Origin: UBA6144 sp964399165
GTDB lineage: Bacteria; Bdellovibrionota; Bacteriovoracia; Bacteriovoracales; Bacteriovoracaceae
Direction of reading: 5' to 3'
NCBI GenBank assembly: GCA_964399165.1
Contig: CAYNPO010000018.1
Span: 1-64,000 of the forward strand
Length of the DNA stretch: 64,000 bases
Below are positions 40,021 to 48,383 of the stretch, one piece after another; position 1 is the first letter of the stretch, and every line of letters begins with the position of its first letter. A model generated the notes under the pieces. It worked only from the letters and a program-made list of their open reading frames with translations. It had not been told where the DNA came from and made no database searches. The translations under genes were made by a program, and so were the position numbers.

Positions 40021-41118
40021 CTAAAACCAGCCCTTGATGAATGGGATCAGCTCCACCGCGATCAACGCGATGATGATGATCTCCAGCCAGTGGCTGCGGC
40101 TCTCACTGACACGCGAATGTAGAAGCTTTGACACCTCGGCCATGTTGCCGAGTTTCTCGTTGATGCTCTTCTGCCAGTCGTTGAACCGGAAGCGGGCGCT
40201 GGCGGCGCGGAAGACCGTGGCGAGATAGAAATCCCCCACCACTTTGAGCGAGTTTTCGACGTTCTCAACCACCTCGGCGATTTCCAAATAAATCCGCCCC
40301 GCTTCCTCGGCGTGGCGCGAGTAGGTGTTGCTGAAGATGCCGGGTCTGGTACCCGCGACGGCCTTATAGAGGGTATCGAGCTTCTCGTCCAACAGGTCGT
40401 CGTAGTAGCGCATCTCCAGGAGCTGGGAGTTGGCGAACTCGATGACGGTGGGCACGTCCATGGAGCCGGAAGGGTCCACCACCAGGGCCGAGTTCCAGTC
40501 GATGACGGTGAGGTCGTTCTCGGCGTACTGGAGCGCCGATTGGCGAAAGGCCTGCCGGAGCGGGGCGGAAAGCTTCTCCTTCGGTTCGGCCATCATGAGG
40601 GCGGGCACGTCCACTAACTCGAAAAGGCGCTGGGCGTCCGCGGGAGCCCCGGCCATCTCTTGCAAATAGTAGATTACGTAGTCTTCGTGGGTGGGCCAGT
40701 GGTTGGGCACGGGGATGGCGGACTTGGCGTCCTGCTGGAAGTCCCGGGATTTTTCCCAGGCCACGCGGTCGAATTCCTGGTCCCGCTCGATCCAGTGGGC
40801 GAACTCCACCAGCTCTCCCCAAGTGGTGCCGGGATCCAGCGGGAGGTGAAAGCAAACGGAAAGCCCCCCATAACGCCACACCCGCAGGTCGATCTCGGCC
40901 TGCACGCGCCGGCCGGCGAGTCCCATTTCGTGGTGGCCCAGGTGAACGGTCAGAGGCTCGTCTGCGATGACCAACGCTTCCTTGCCCGGGCGCTCCAACC
41001 GGAAACGCGTGGTGTTCTGCCGCTGCATGGACTCAGCCGCGCGCGGGATGTCCACCTCCGAGCCGATCTCATAGAAGCGGTAGACCAGGATCTTGCCCTT
41101 CAGGATGCTGACCGACAT
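40021..41118 (-). CDS. RMD1/DUF155-family protein with C-terminal membrane anchor
   Basis: 365 residues. The long soluble part has the DUF155 pattern (ILVYRFYEIGSEVDI, RYGGLSVCFHLPLD, YYDDLLDEKLDTLYKAV, VVENVENSLKVVGDFYLATVFRAASARFRFNDWQKSINEKLGNMAEVSKLL) and the chain ends in a single membrane helix, HWLEIIIIALIAVELIPFIKGW. RMD1-type proteins are best known from yeast mitochondria and plastids; bacterial ones are poorly characterised. The soluble part should face the cytosol with the C-terminus in the membrane. It follows rluB by 4 bases and so belongs to the scp operon. Confidence 0.83.
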   Translation of the reverse strand: MSVSILKGKILVYRFYEIGSEVDIPRAAESMQRQNTTRFRLERPGKEALVIADEPLTVHLGHHEMGLAGRRVQAEIDLRVWRYGGLSVCFHLPLDPGTTWGELVEFAHWIERDQEFDRVAWEKSRDFQQDAKSAIPVPNHWPTHEDYVIYYLQEMAGAPADAQRLFELVDVPALMMAEPKEKLSAPLRQAFRQSALQYAENDLTVIDWNSALVVDPSGSMDVPTVIEFANSQLLEMRYYDDLLDEKLDTLYKAVAGTRPGIFSNTYSRHAEEAGRIYLEIAEVVENVENSLKVVGDFYLATVFRAASARFRFNDWQKSINEKLGNMAEVSKLLHSRVSESRSHWLEIIIIALIAVELIPFIKGWF

Positions 41119-41122
41119 GGGA

Positions 41123-42085
41123 TCACCCTTGGGCGGAAGAACCCACGGCCTCGGCCGCCTGCAACGCCTTCAGCTCCTTGATGGACTGGACGGTGGCGTA
41201 GTAGCTGCCCTTGCGGAAGCCCTGGTACTTCTTGTCGTCGGCCGCGCGGGTGGTCTTGCCCACCATGCGGGTGGCTTTCTCCACGCTCACGGACTTCTTG
41301 CCGGACACAAACTTGGGGCGCACGCCGACGCGGGTGCCGTTCTCGTCCATGCCCAACGCCTGCAGCAGCTCTTTCTTGGTGAGGAAGGCGAACTGGCCCA
41401 CGGGCAGGCCTTGGATGGTCAGGCCCTCGATCGCCACCCGGCGCAGCTTGTCCACGGTGAGTTCCATGGCCTCGCAGATCTTGCGGATCTCGCGGTTCTT
41501 GCCCTCGGAGAGGCGGAATTCCAGCCAGGTTTTACCGGGGAGCTGCTCGATCAGGCGCACGCTCTTCGGCCGCATGAGGCCGTCCTCGGTCATGACGCCC
41601 TTCCTGATCTTTTCCAGCAGGGCCTCGTGGACGTGGCCGAACACCTTCACCTCGTAGACTTTGGTGACCTCGTAGCGAGGGTGCATGATCTTGTTGGCGA
41701 GGTCGCCGTCATTGGTGAGGAGGAGCAGCCCCTCGGAGAGATAATCCAGGCGTCCCACGGGATAGACGCGGGAGACGCCCCACACCAGGTCCATGACGGT
41801 GCGGCGACCCTCGGGATCGTTGGTGGTGGTGACGTAGCCGCGGGGCTTGTTGAGCAGCACGTACTGCTTGTCCACGGACATGAGGTCGATGACGGCGTCG
41901 TTCACCTCCACCACATCCACGTGGGGGTTCACTTTAGTGCCCAGGGTGGTGACGACCTCGCCGTTTACTTTTACGGCGCCGTCGGTGATGAGGGTCTCGG
42001 CCTTGCGGCGCGAACAGACGCCACAGTCAGCGATGACTTTCTGCAGGCGCAATTGGATGTTTTGGGGCTTGGATGCCTTGGGCAT
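41123..42085 (-). CDS. rluB: RsuA/RluB-family rRNA pseudouridine synthase
   Basis: 320 residues. N-terminal S4 domain (IQLRLQKVIADCGVCSRRKAETLITDGAVKVNGEVV), then the RsuA/RluB/RluE catalytic fold with YVLLNKPRGYVTT, VGRLDYLSEGLLLLTNDGDLA (catalytic Asp in RLDYLSEG) and ReR-type SEGKNREIRKICEAM. A Lys/Arg-rich C-terminal tail (about 60 residues) may help bind rRNA. Most like RluB, which modifies 23S rRNA U2605, but RsuA/RluE are not excluded. AAGGAGAG precedes the ATG at 42085. Next gene of the scpA-scpB-rluB unit, a common grouping. Confidence 0.92.
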   Translation of the reverse strand: MPKASKPQNIQLRLQKVIADCGVCSRRKAETLITDGAVKVNGEVVTTLGTKVNPHVDVVEVNDAVIDLMSVDKQYVLLNKPRGYVTTTNDPEGRRTVMDLVWGVSRVYPVGRLDYLSEGLLLLTNDGDLANKIMHPRYEVTKVYEVKVFGHVHEALLEKIRKGVMTEDGLMRPKSVRLIEQLPGKTWLEFRLSEGKNREIRKICEAMELTVDKLRRVAIEGLTIQGLPVGQFAFLTKKELLQALGMDENGTRVGVRPKFVSGKKSVSVEKATRMVGKTTRAADDKKYQGFRKGSYYATVQSIKELKALQAAEAVGSSAQG

Positions 42086-42135
42086 GGGACTCTCCTTCCG
42101 TCTCACGACGGTAGCGGGTTATGGATGCGGCGAGA

Positions 42136-43512
42136 CTACTGGTTCAGGTCCGGATTGTCATCCTCCGGAAGGGCCTCGCTCAGGAAGCTCAAATCCAAGT
42201 CCATCTCCATGCCCTTCTGGATGGCGGAATCCACCGTGAAATCCAGGGTTTTGATCTGCTCCTCCACGCTTTGGGCGTCTTCTTCCGTCGGGGCTTCCGT
42301 GGAGAGCCCCCCTTCCAATCGACCGAACACCTCGTCCAGCGCGGCTTCCAGTTCCCGGGCCTCGTTGGAGAGGACTTCGCTGCCGGCTTCGAAAACCGGG
42401 ACGGGGCGGTTCTCCGCTTCCCAGGCCTCGTCGATCTCGGGGGCGTTGAGCAACCCCTCGGCTCCCAGGTCCGCCAAGCGCGGCTCCAGGGTGGCCATAA
42501 GGGGCTCGGAGAGGCTGGCCTGGCGGTTTTGGCGCACGCTCTCGTCCTTCCTCACGAACTCTTCCAGGATGTCGAAGGCCGATCTCTTCGGCGCGCCTTC
42601 GTCGGCGCCCTCGATCCGGCGCTTTTCCTCTTGCTTGAGCAGCATGGTGAAGTCGGTCTCGGCGGCAATGTCCTTGATGCTGGCGGAGAGACGGTCGAGT
42701 TCCTCGATCTCGTCAAAGTCGAACTTCTTGCGGTCACCGCCGAAGACCACGCTCTTGATGTCGGCGATGTTGCCCACGGTGTTCTGCGAGGCGAGTTCGG
42801 CGAGTTCGTGCTCAGGGGGCAGCTGGCCGATGTCGGAGAGGTTGAAGACTTCCAGGAACTCGGCGGTGGTGCTGAAAAGCGAGGGACGGCCAATCTCCTC
42901 GGAGCGGCCGGTAATGTGCACCAGGCGCTTGTCCATGAGGGCGCGGATGATGTGGGAACTGTCCACTCCCCGGATGCGTTCCACCTCGGTTTTCGAGACC
43001 GGCTGCTTGTAGGCGATGATGGCGAGGACCTCGAGGGCGGTGGGCGTGAGCACCAGGCCCTGGACCTTGAAGAGGGTCTGCACGAACTTGGCGTAGGTGG
43101 CCTTGGTACGGAACTGGTAGCCTTCGGCCACTTCCGCCAGGCGCAGACCGTGGTGCTTCTCCTCGTAGCCCTTCTGCAGGCGGGTGAGCGCCTCGTGAAC
43201 CACGCGCAAGGGAAGCTCTTCGTCGATCTGGGCCTTGATCTTCTGGATGGAAATCGGGCGGTCGGACATGAAGATCAGGGTTTCCACGGCGCCGCAGAGG
43301 GTGTCGGGGTTCAGCCCGGTGCGGGCCTGCCACAGCTTGTCTTCCTGCTCGCGCTCGTCAAAGTGGTCCAGCTCCAGGGCGAAGTCCGGCACGGGTGGGG
43401 GTTCCGCGGCGGCGGGGGCGTCCCCCTCCAGCACCATGTCCGCGGCGGCGGCAAGGCCCGCGTCCAATTCGGCTTCGGCGGTCAGATCCCAGCTGTAGTT
43501 GATGTCGGTCAC
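42136..43512 (-). CDS. scpB: Segregation and condensation protein B, oversized
   Basis: 458 residues against about 170-240 in most bacteria. The two-winged-helix core lies at roughly 58-225 (TLCGAVETLIFMSDRPISIQKIKAQI; RLAEVAEGYQFRTKATYAKFV; LTPTALEVLAIIAYKQPVSKTEVERIRGVDSSHIIRALMDKRLVHI; GRPSLFSTTAEFLEVFNL). Ahead of it is a ~55-residue acidic, Pro/Ala-rich head; behind it a ~230-residue acidic tail with repeated Glu/Leu/Asp helices. Core function: binds ScpA in the SMC condensin complex. GTG start with GGAGGAC upstream, 13 bases after scpA. Confidence 0.9.
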   Translation of the reverse strand: MTDINYSWDLTAEAELDAGLAAAADMVLEGDAPAAAEPPPVPDFALELDHFDEREQEDKLWQARTGLNPDTLCGAVETLIFMSDRPISIQKIKAQIDEELPLRVVHEALTRLQKGYEEKHHGLRLAEVAEGYQFRTKATYAKFVQTLFKVQGLVLTPTALEVLAIIAYKQPVSKTEVERIRGVDSSHIIRALMDKRLVHITGRSEEIGRPSLFSTTAEFLEVFNLSDIGQLPPEHELAELASQNTVGNIADIKSVVFGGDRKKFDFDEIEELDRLSASIKDIAAETDFTMLLKQEEKRRIEGADEGAPKRSAFDILEEFVRKDESVRQNRQASLSEPLMATLEPRLADLGAEGLLNAPEIDEAWEAENRPVPVFEAGSEVLSNEARELEAALDEVFGRLEGGLSTEAPTEEDAQSVEEQIKTLDFTVDSAIQKGMEMDLDLSFLSEALPEDDNPDLNQ

Positions 43513-43525
43513 GTCGTCCTCCGGG

Positions 43526-44365
43526 TCACTGCAGGGTCACGGGGTTTTCGGCGGTGGGCGCCGCGGGGGGCTTGGGCCCGCCCTCTTCGGCCTCGAAGCC
43601 ATCGGCGGTCTCCACGTCGAAGGAAGAGAGGTCCTCCTTCACTTCCACGTAGATCGTGCCCATGGCCTCGTTCTGGTACACCTCCAGCTTCTTCAGGCGC
43701 GCGAGCTCCAGGAGCGAGATGAAGGTGATGACTTTGTCGATGACTGTGGTGTCGGCCTGGTCGAGCAGACGGTCGAACTCGGTGGTCTCCCCCACCTTGA
43801 GGGTCTGCTTGAGCCGCAAGAGCTTCTCCTTGATGGAGAGGCGGTCGCGCTTGACCAGGGTGTACTTGCGCTTCTCCCGCCGGATCAGGTCGATCATGGT
43901 GGTGGTGAGGAGTTGCAAGTCGATGGGGGTGAGGATGCTGTCGGCCACGGCTTTGCGGTCCACCCGGGGCTTCACGAAGACCTCGTGGCCCTTCTTGTCC
44001 AACGCCCACAGCCGCTGGCCCAGGCGCTGGAAGCGCTCGAGCTCTTCCAGGCGGCGAATGAGCTCGGCGCGGGTGGTGATGGCGAGACCGCCGTCTTCCT
44101 GGGCAAAGCGCACCTTGTCCTGGTCGCTCTCCTCTACCGCAGTCTGGGATTTCAATGCCAGGAGCGTGGCGGCCATGAACAGGTATTCGCCGGCCACGTC
44201 GAAGTTCAGGTCCTGCATCTTCTGCAGGTAATCCAGGTACTGGGAAGTGATGTGGGGCAGGTCGAGCTCGCGCAGCGAGACTTCTTCCCGCTGCACCAGG
44301 TGCAGCAGGAGGGCCAACGGCCCATCGAACTGGTCGATGCGGACCAGGATGCCGGATTCAGACAT
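43526..44365 (-). CDS. scpA: Segregation and condensation protein A (kleisin)
   Basis: 279 residues. Kleisin N-domain: GILVRIDQFDGPLALLLHLVQREEVSLRELDLPHITSQYLDYLQKMQDLNFDVAGEYLFMAATLLALKSQ. A flexible middle region follows and the C-terminal winged helix (TVIDKVITFISLLELARLKKLEVYQNEAMGTIYVEVKED). It bridges SMC heads and binds ScpB during chromosome condensation. ATG 44365 has AGAGG seven bases upstream; the frame reads farther upstream without homology. Proline-rich acidic tail at the end. Between the site-2 protease and scpB in a minus-strand operon. Confidence 0.94.
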   Translation of the reverse strand: MSESGILVRIDQFDGPLALLLHLVQREEVSLRELDLPHITSQYLDYLQKMQDLNFDVAGEYLFMAATLLALKSQTAVEESDQDKVRFAQEDGGLAITTRAELIRRLEELERFQRLGQRLWALDKKGHEVFVKPRVDRKAVADSILTPIDLQLLTTTMIDLIRREKRKYTLVKRDRLSIKEKLLRLKQTLKVGETTEFDRLLDQADTTVIDKVITFISLLELARLKKLEVYQNEAMGTIYVEVKEDLSSFDVETADGFEAEEGGPKPPAAPTAENPVTLQ

Positions 44366-44476
44366 GTGCGTGCCTCTCGTGTGTGGACTCTGGCCGCATC
44401 CTGCCGCCGACAGACAGTATGACAGTGCGCGTGGGCTCTGAAATCTGATTAAATCTTTCGGCCACAACGCGAAGCA

Positions 44477-45160
44477 CTAAAAAGCTCCCAGAAGCGTGAA
44501 GAAGGTAAACACCAGCCATTGACCCACCTGCTGGGCGGGAGCCAGCACGTATCCGAGGGTATGGACGCCGAGGAAGGACAGCAACAAGACCGCCATGAAG
44601 ATGAAGGGCGTCCATGCCGCCAAGGACTCATAGCGGAAGAGGGCCTCGCCTTTGAGGAAGCTGGATACCATCTTCGAACCATCCAACGGGGGCAACGGGA
44701 TGAGGTTGAAGAAGGCCAGGATGAAGTTGATGAACACCGAGTACTTCAGCATGCCCAACATCACCGTGTAAAAGCCGAAACTGGGGGGGACCTGGGTGGC
44801 AACAAAGGCCACCAGGAAGGCAGAAAGGGTGCCGAGCACCAGGTTGGCGAGGGGGCCGGCGAAGCTCACCCAGAAAATGCCCGGGCGTACTTTGCGGAAG
44901 TTGCGCACGTTCACGGGCACGGGACGGGCCCAGCCGATGATAGCGAAGCCGGTGAAGGCGGAGAGCAGGGGGAAAAGCACTGTGCCCCAGGGATCGTAGT
45001 GGGCGGCTGGATTGAGGGTGAGGCGGCCCGCGGATTTAGCCGTATGGTCGCCGAAGCGCAGGGCCATCCAACCGTGGGCGGCTTCATGGGCGACGATAGC
45101 GAGCAAAAAGCCCGGCAGCGACTGCGCGATGCTAAAGAGGACGGACGACAAGTTTTCCAT
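44477..45160 (-). CDS. Site-2 protease family (M50) membrane metalloprotease
   Basis: 227 residues, 5-6 membrane helices. Zinc motif AIVAHEAAHGWMALRFGD (HExxH) in the first helix region and the second metal-ligand motif FFNLIPLPPLDGSKM (N-P-x-P-x-D-G type) in a later helix; WARPVPVNVRNFRKVRPG and FAGPLANLVLGTL are the conserved cytosolic loop and PAN-like helix. Cleaves single-span membrane substrates in the membrane; the stand-alone form (no PDZ) is common next to scpA and trpS. ATG 45160 has AGGGTG upstream. First gene of the rightward-to-left scp operon, 111 bases ahead of scpA. Confidence 0.93.
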   Translation of the reverse strand: MENLSSVLFSIAQSLPGFLLAIVAHEAAHGWMALRFGDHTAKSAGRLTLNPAAHYDPWGTVLFPLLSAFTGFAIIGWARPVPVNVRNFRKVRPGIFWVSFAGPLANLVLGTLSAFLVAFVATQVPPSFGFYTVMLGMLKYSVFINFILAFFNLIPLPPLDGSKMVSSFLKGEALFRYESLAAWTPFIFMAVLLLSFLGVHTLGYVLAPAQQVGQWLVFTFFTLLGAF

Positions 45161-45297
45161 GACGGTGCACCCTACCAAAACGCTCCGGTTGACGCAATTT
45201 TAAAACCCCTTTGTCGCAGTGCAAACCCCTTATAACGACGGAAGTCTGCTTGGTTTTTCTGCCCTGCTCAGGCATCATCGTGGAGAGGTAGGTCACC

Positions 45298-45741
45298 ATG
45301 GAAGGTCGGCACAAAAAAGTGCAAGTGGTTCTCGCGGCCCCCAATGGAGCCGGGGAATGGCACTTCCTCATCTTCAAGACCAACAAAGACCGCGGCCGTT
45401 TCTGGCAGAACGTGACGGGTTCCGTGGAAGGCAAAGAAACCTTCGAAGAGGCGGCCCTGCGGGAGGCGCAGGAAGAAAGCGCCTTGCCCTTGGAGGCCAT
45501 CGTGGATATCCGCGACCTGGCGTTGGTCTTCACCTTCACTGACCGCTGGAAACGCAAAGTTGAGGAGCGCGCCTTCCTGATCGTGGGCGACCGCCAATGG
45601 GAACCCACCCTCGACTCTAAGGAACACGAAAGCTGCCGCTGGGTCTCCCTGCGCGAGCTCGCGCAAGGCCTGGTGGAGTGGCCCTCCAACCTGGAGGCGC
45701 TGAACAAGGCCGCGCGCATCCTGCGGAGAATGGCGGCTTGA
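45298..45741 (+). CDS. Nudix hydrolase
   Basis: 147 residues. Nudix box GSVEGKETFEEAALREAQEES near residue 40 with the REAQEE metal-binding core. Preceding strand (KVQVVLAAPNGAGEWHFLIFKT) and following segments (FTDRWKRKVEERAFLIVGD, SCRWVSLRELAQGLVEWPS) fit the fold. NudB-like dihydroneopterin triphosphate/dATP pyrophosphohydrolases are the nearest class by eye, but substrate is not determinable. GAGGTAGG precedes the ATG. TTGA overlap couples it to the next gene. Confidence 0.9.
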   Translation: MEGRHKKVQVVLAAPNGAGEWHFLIFKTNKDRGRFWQNVTGSVEGKETFEEAALREAQEESALPLEAIVDIRDLALVFTFTDRWKRKVEERAFLIVGDRQWEPTLDSKEHESCRWVSLRELAQGLVEWPSNLEALNKAARILRRMAA

Positions 45742-46742
45742 AGCGCGCCCTGTGGGCCGCGCTCTGGCCTTTCTTCGCCCTCGCCCAGACCACCGACACG
45801 GATCTGCGCGCCCTCGACCGCAGGTTCCATCCCCATCCCTACATCGAGCCCTCCGCAAGGCCCCCACGGCATGCGGCACCGCCGGGAGCGCCCGTTTCCT
45901 ACGCCAACATCCTGGCGAGCCCCCTAAACCAACGGGTCATAGTGAAGGGCGCGACCTTGGTGGACAACGCTGGCGGCACCACCCTCGCGCCCAAGGACAC
46001 CATCGTGGAGGTGCATGACCTTCCCGACGAGCGAGGTTACTTTTACCTACCGGGCAAAGAGGGCGGGACTTTCCGAGCCCGCGTGCATGGTTCTTCTCTC
46101 TTCACCCTGGCAGACGTGACGGAAATGTACGAGCCACCCCGCCAATACTCCGCCATCACTGAGGCCCGGGAACACACCCCTTATGACCGCCACCCGGGTT
46201 GGCGGGCCGAGGCGCTGTTCGGGCAAGGCCGCACCCGCCACCGCTGGACCGCGGACGCCCTGGACCGCGGGCTGGAGGACACCTTCGCCACGCGCCTGGG
46301 CGCTTCGGCGTTGTTTGACTGGCAGGGACGTTTCCAGTTGGGCCCCACTTTTCAGTATGAGACAGCCGCTTTCGAGGGAAGCGCCCTCAAGGCAAACTAC
46401 CACAATCCCAGTTTCGGGCTGGCGGTGAAGTCAGGGCTGTTGGGCGAGCGCACGGTACTCTCGCGGGTGGGCGCCCAGTTTCGCACCGGTCCCTTTGCGC
46501 GACTGGACGTGAAGGCCGCTCCCGGCGAGGGGCTGCCCGCCCGCGTGCCCCTCAACGTCACTTCGCTCCTCCTTTCCTGGGAGAACGTGCGCTCCAACCG
46601 CGTGGGCGACTGGAGCTGGGGACTCTCTTGGCAACGGGAATGGGTGAGTTTGCGCCGGCAGGAAGGCAGCGTCGCTCTCAGAGACGCGAACAGCACCAAC
46701 GACCAGATGTCCGTCTTCGTCACCCAAGGATTCGCCTTGTGA
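45738..46742 (+). CDS. Exported, probable outer-membrane beta-barrel protein (first of a pair)
   Basis: 334 residues. The TTG at 45738 overlaps the Nudix stop (TTGA) and begins a short signal peptide (KRALWAALWPFFALAQ). After a Pro-rich linker (SARPPRHAAPPGAPVSY), residues ~60-150 look like an all-beta SH3-type domain (RVIVKGATLVDNAGGT; FYLPGKEGGTFRARVHG). From about 170 to the C-terminus, alternating aromatic/polar strands (FQLGPTFQYETAAF; WSWGLSWQREWVSL) and a final strand ending in FAL suggest a membrane barrel of 8 or so strands. No family recognised. Coupled to the next gene by GTGA. Confidence 0.72.
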   Translation: MKRALWAALWPFFALAQTTDTDLRALDRRFHPHPYIEPSARPPRHAAPPGAPVSYANILASPLNQRVIVKGATLVDNAGGTTLAPKDTIVEVHDLPDERGYFYLPGKEGGTFRARVHGSSLFTLADVTEMYEPPRQYSAITEAREHTPYDRHPGWRAEALFGQGRTRHRWTADALDRGLEDTFATRLGASALFDWQGRFQLGPTFQYETAAFEGSALKANYHNPSFGLAVKSGLLGERTVLSRVGAQFRTGPFARLDVKAAPGEGLPARVPLNVTSLLLSWENVRSNRVGDWSWGLSWQREWVSLRRQEGSVALRDANSTNDQMSVFVTQGFAL

Positions 46743-47806
46743 GGGTGCTACTGGCCTTCTTCCTCCTCGCGGGCGCAGCCCATGCCGCCGAAGGCATGGT
46801 GGTTGTGCTCGAGGCCCCGCTGTTCGCCCGGCCCAACAAAGACGCGCCGGTGGTTCAGTACGTGCGCAAGGGCGAGAAGATTTATCTCCACCCCGAAGTT
46901 CTCGCCGATCCCAACGCCCACGCGGCCCTGGCCCCGGGTCCGGAGGGCAGGCGACGTGCCGAGGAGTCCTTGGGGGTGGAGATGCCGGCGCCCGTGGATC
47001 CCGCCTCCACATTCCTGAGGGCCAAAGACAATCAGGGCCGCGACGCTTGGATCCTGCGCGAGCACGTGCACGTCTGGTACGAGGATCGGCGGGAATGGGC
47101 CCAACGGGACCCCATACCGGACCCCACCGACTACCGTTTGATGGAACCGTTGCCCGAAGGCTATCCCCTGGACAAGAGCCCCCGTTCCCGCGCTTGGGCC
47201 CAGCTGGCCCTGGCATCCCCTTGGGCCCGCTCCTACCCTTACGAGCGTGACACGCGCAACAAGGCACACGACACGCAACTGGAGCTCACGGCCTCGGTCA
47301 TGTGGCGCCGCTCGGACCGCCCTCTCAACCGCTGGTTCATGGGAATCTCCGCGACCTGGCGCCAAACGGAGGTGGAATACCTCATGCCAGGCTTTGGCAG
47401 TCGCGAGCGTTGGAGCCGCTTTGGTTTCGGCCCAAGCGTGAGCTATGACGTCCTCCGCGGGGAGAAGAGCCGCCTTTCCCTGTACGGCACCGCCATGCTT
47501 TACCCGTTCACGCAGCTCACGGTGACCCAGTCCGACCTCACCGCCACCAGCGATCCCGCCAACGATAGCCGCACCTACTGGGGTTTCAACGCCGGCGCAC
47601 GCACGGGCGCCCAGTGGCAGCGGGCCCTGGGGGCCAACCTAGATGCCATGGTGGGCGCCTGGGGCGAAGCCGAACTTCCCTTGCCCATGCGCTCCCGCAA
47701 CACTGCCGCACAGCCTTCCTGGTGGCGAGCAGACAAAGGCGAGCGTTTCACTTCGCCCGCCCTGTTCTCCTTCGCCATCTTCGTGGGATTGCAGTCCGCG
47801 TACTGA
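46739..47806 (+). CDS. Exported, probable outer-membrane beta-barrel protein with SH3-like head (second of a pair)
   Basis: 355 residues. GTG 46739 overlaps the preceding stop and gives a clean signal peptide (RVLLAFFLLAGAAHA); the longer frame from 46628 lies inside the previous gene. Residues ~20-110 form an SH3-like module (GMVVVLEAPLFARPNKDAPVVQYVRKGEKIYLHPE; RDAWILREHVHVWYED). The C-terminal ~180 residues have barrel-like strands (LTASVMWRRSD; WFMGISATWRQTEVEYL; LSLYGTAMLYPFTQLTV; ALFSFAIFVGLQSAY) ending in an aromatic residue, as in BAM-inserted barrels. Same layout as its upstream neighbour though little identity is obvious; they may form a pair. Confidence 0.75.
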   Translation: MRVLLAFFLLAGAAHAAEGMVVVLEAPLFARPNKDAPVVQYVRKGEKIYLHPEVLADPNAHAALAPGPEGRRRAEESLGVEMPAPVDPASTFLRAKDNQGRDAWILREHVHVWYEDRREWAQRDPIPDPTDYRLMEPLPEGYPLDKSPRSRAWAQLALASPWARSYPYERDTRNKAHDTQLELTASVMWRRSDRPLNRWFMGISATWRQTEVEYLMPGFGSRERWSRFGFGPSVSYDVLRGEKSRLSLYGTAMLYPFTQLTVTQSDLTATSDPANDSRTYWGFNAGARTGAQWQRALGANLDAMVGAWGEAELPLPMRSRNTAAQPSWWRADKGERFTSPALFSFAIFVGLQSAY

Positions 47807-47933
47807 ACCAGTCGGACACCGTCGACTTTTTTTACACTCCCCGCAAAAAAACGCCTAAAGCTTCGCCAGCGCCTCCCGAAGAGAAGGTCAGCACGGCGGA
47901 CAGGATGTCCCGCCCCATACTCAGGAGGAGCCC

Positions 47934-48167
47934 ATGAACACACAGAAAAAATCCCAGAACGGCAAACAGAACAAAGACGTGCTCTTCCAGAAGATCGGCC
48001 AGACGTGGTTCATCTTCAGCGAAACCAACGGCGAAGTGACGTACTCGGTGATGCCCCAAGGCATGGACCCCCGCACCACCAAGCTTGAGCTCTACGAGAT
48101 CATCGAGAACCACATCGACCGCGTGGCTTCCCACAAACAACGCGGCAGCGAAGCCGGCGCGGCCTAA
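47934..48167 (+). CDS. Small conserved-looking soluble protein, unknown
   Basis: 77 residues. A charged, Lys/Asn/Gln-rich head (NTQKKSQNGKQNKDV) is followed by a compact beta-alpha segment, FQKIGQTWFIFSETNGEVTYSVMPQGMDPRTTKLELYEIIENHIDRVASH. GGAGGAG lies before the ATG. No cysteine, no membrane span. Two bases after its stop begins another small gene. No family recognised; start and composition support a real gene. Confidence 0.7.
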   Translation: MNTQKKSQNGKQNKDVLFQKIGQTWFIFSETNGEVTYSVMPQGMDPRTTKLELYEIIENHIDRVASHKQRGSEAGAA

Positions 48168-48169
48168 GC

Positions 48170-48352
48170 TTGGGCCTCCAACGAAAACCTCGGGGCTTCC
48201 AGGGGCTTTACGCCCATGGAGACCCCGCGGCCGACAAACGCTCGGTGGAGGAGCTCCGCCGGCGCATCCTGGAGCGCCTCCTCGCCGACCCAGACACCGC
48301 CCGCAAAGCGGCCCTGATCCTCGAAGCGTGGTTGCGGCCCCCCCGCAAGTGA
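48170..48352 (+). CDS. Very small basic protein, unknown
   Basis: 60 residues, TTG start at 48170, two bases after the previous stop. Very basic with a helical C-terminal half (SVEELRRRILERLLADPDTARKAALILEAWLRPPRK). Could be a short RNA- or membrane-associated protein or a spurious frame. Coupling to the 77-residue gene and the codon periodicity are the support. Confidence 0.4.
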   Translation: MGLQRKPRGFQGLYAHGDPAADKRSVEELRRRILERLLADPDTARKAALILEAWLRPPRK

Positions 48353-48383
48353 GCTAGCTTAGACGGAACTCCGAGGGGGTTCC

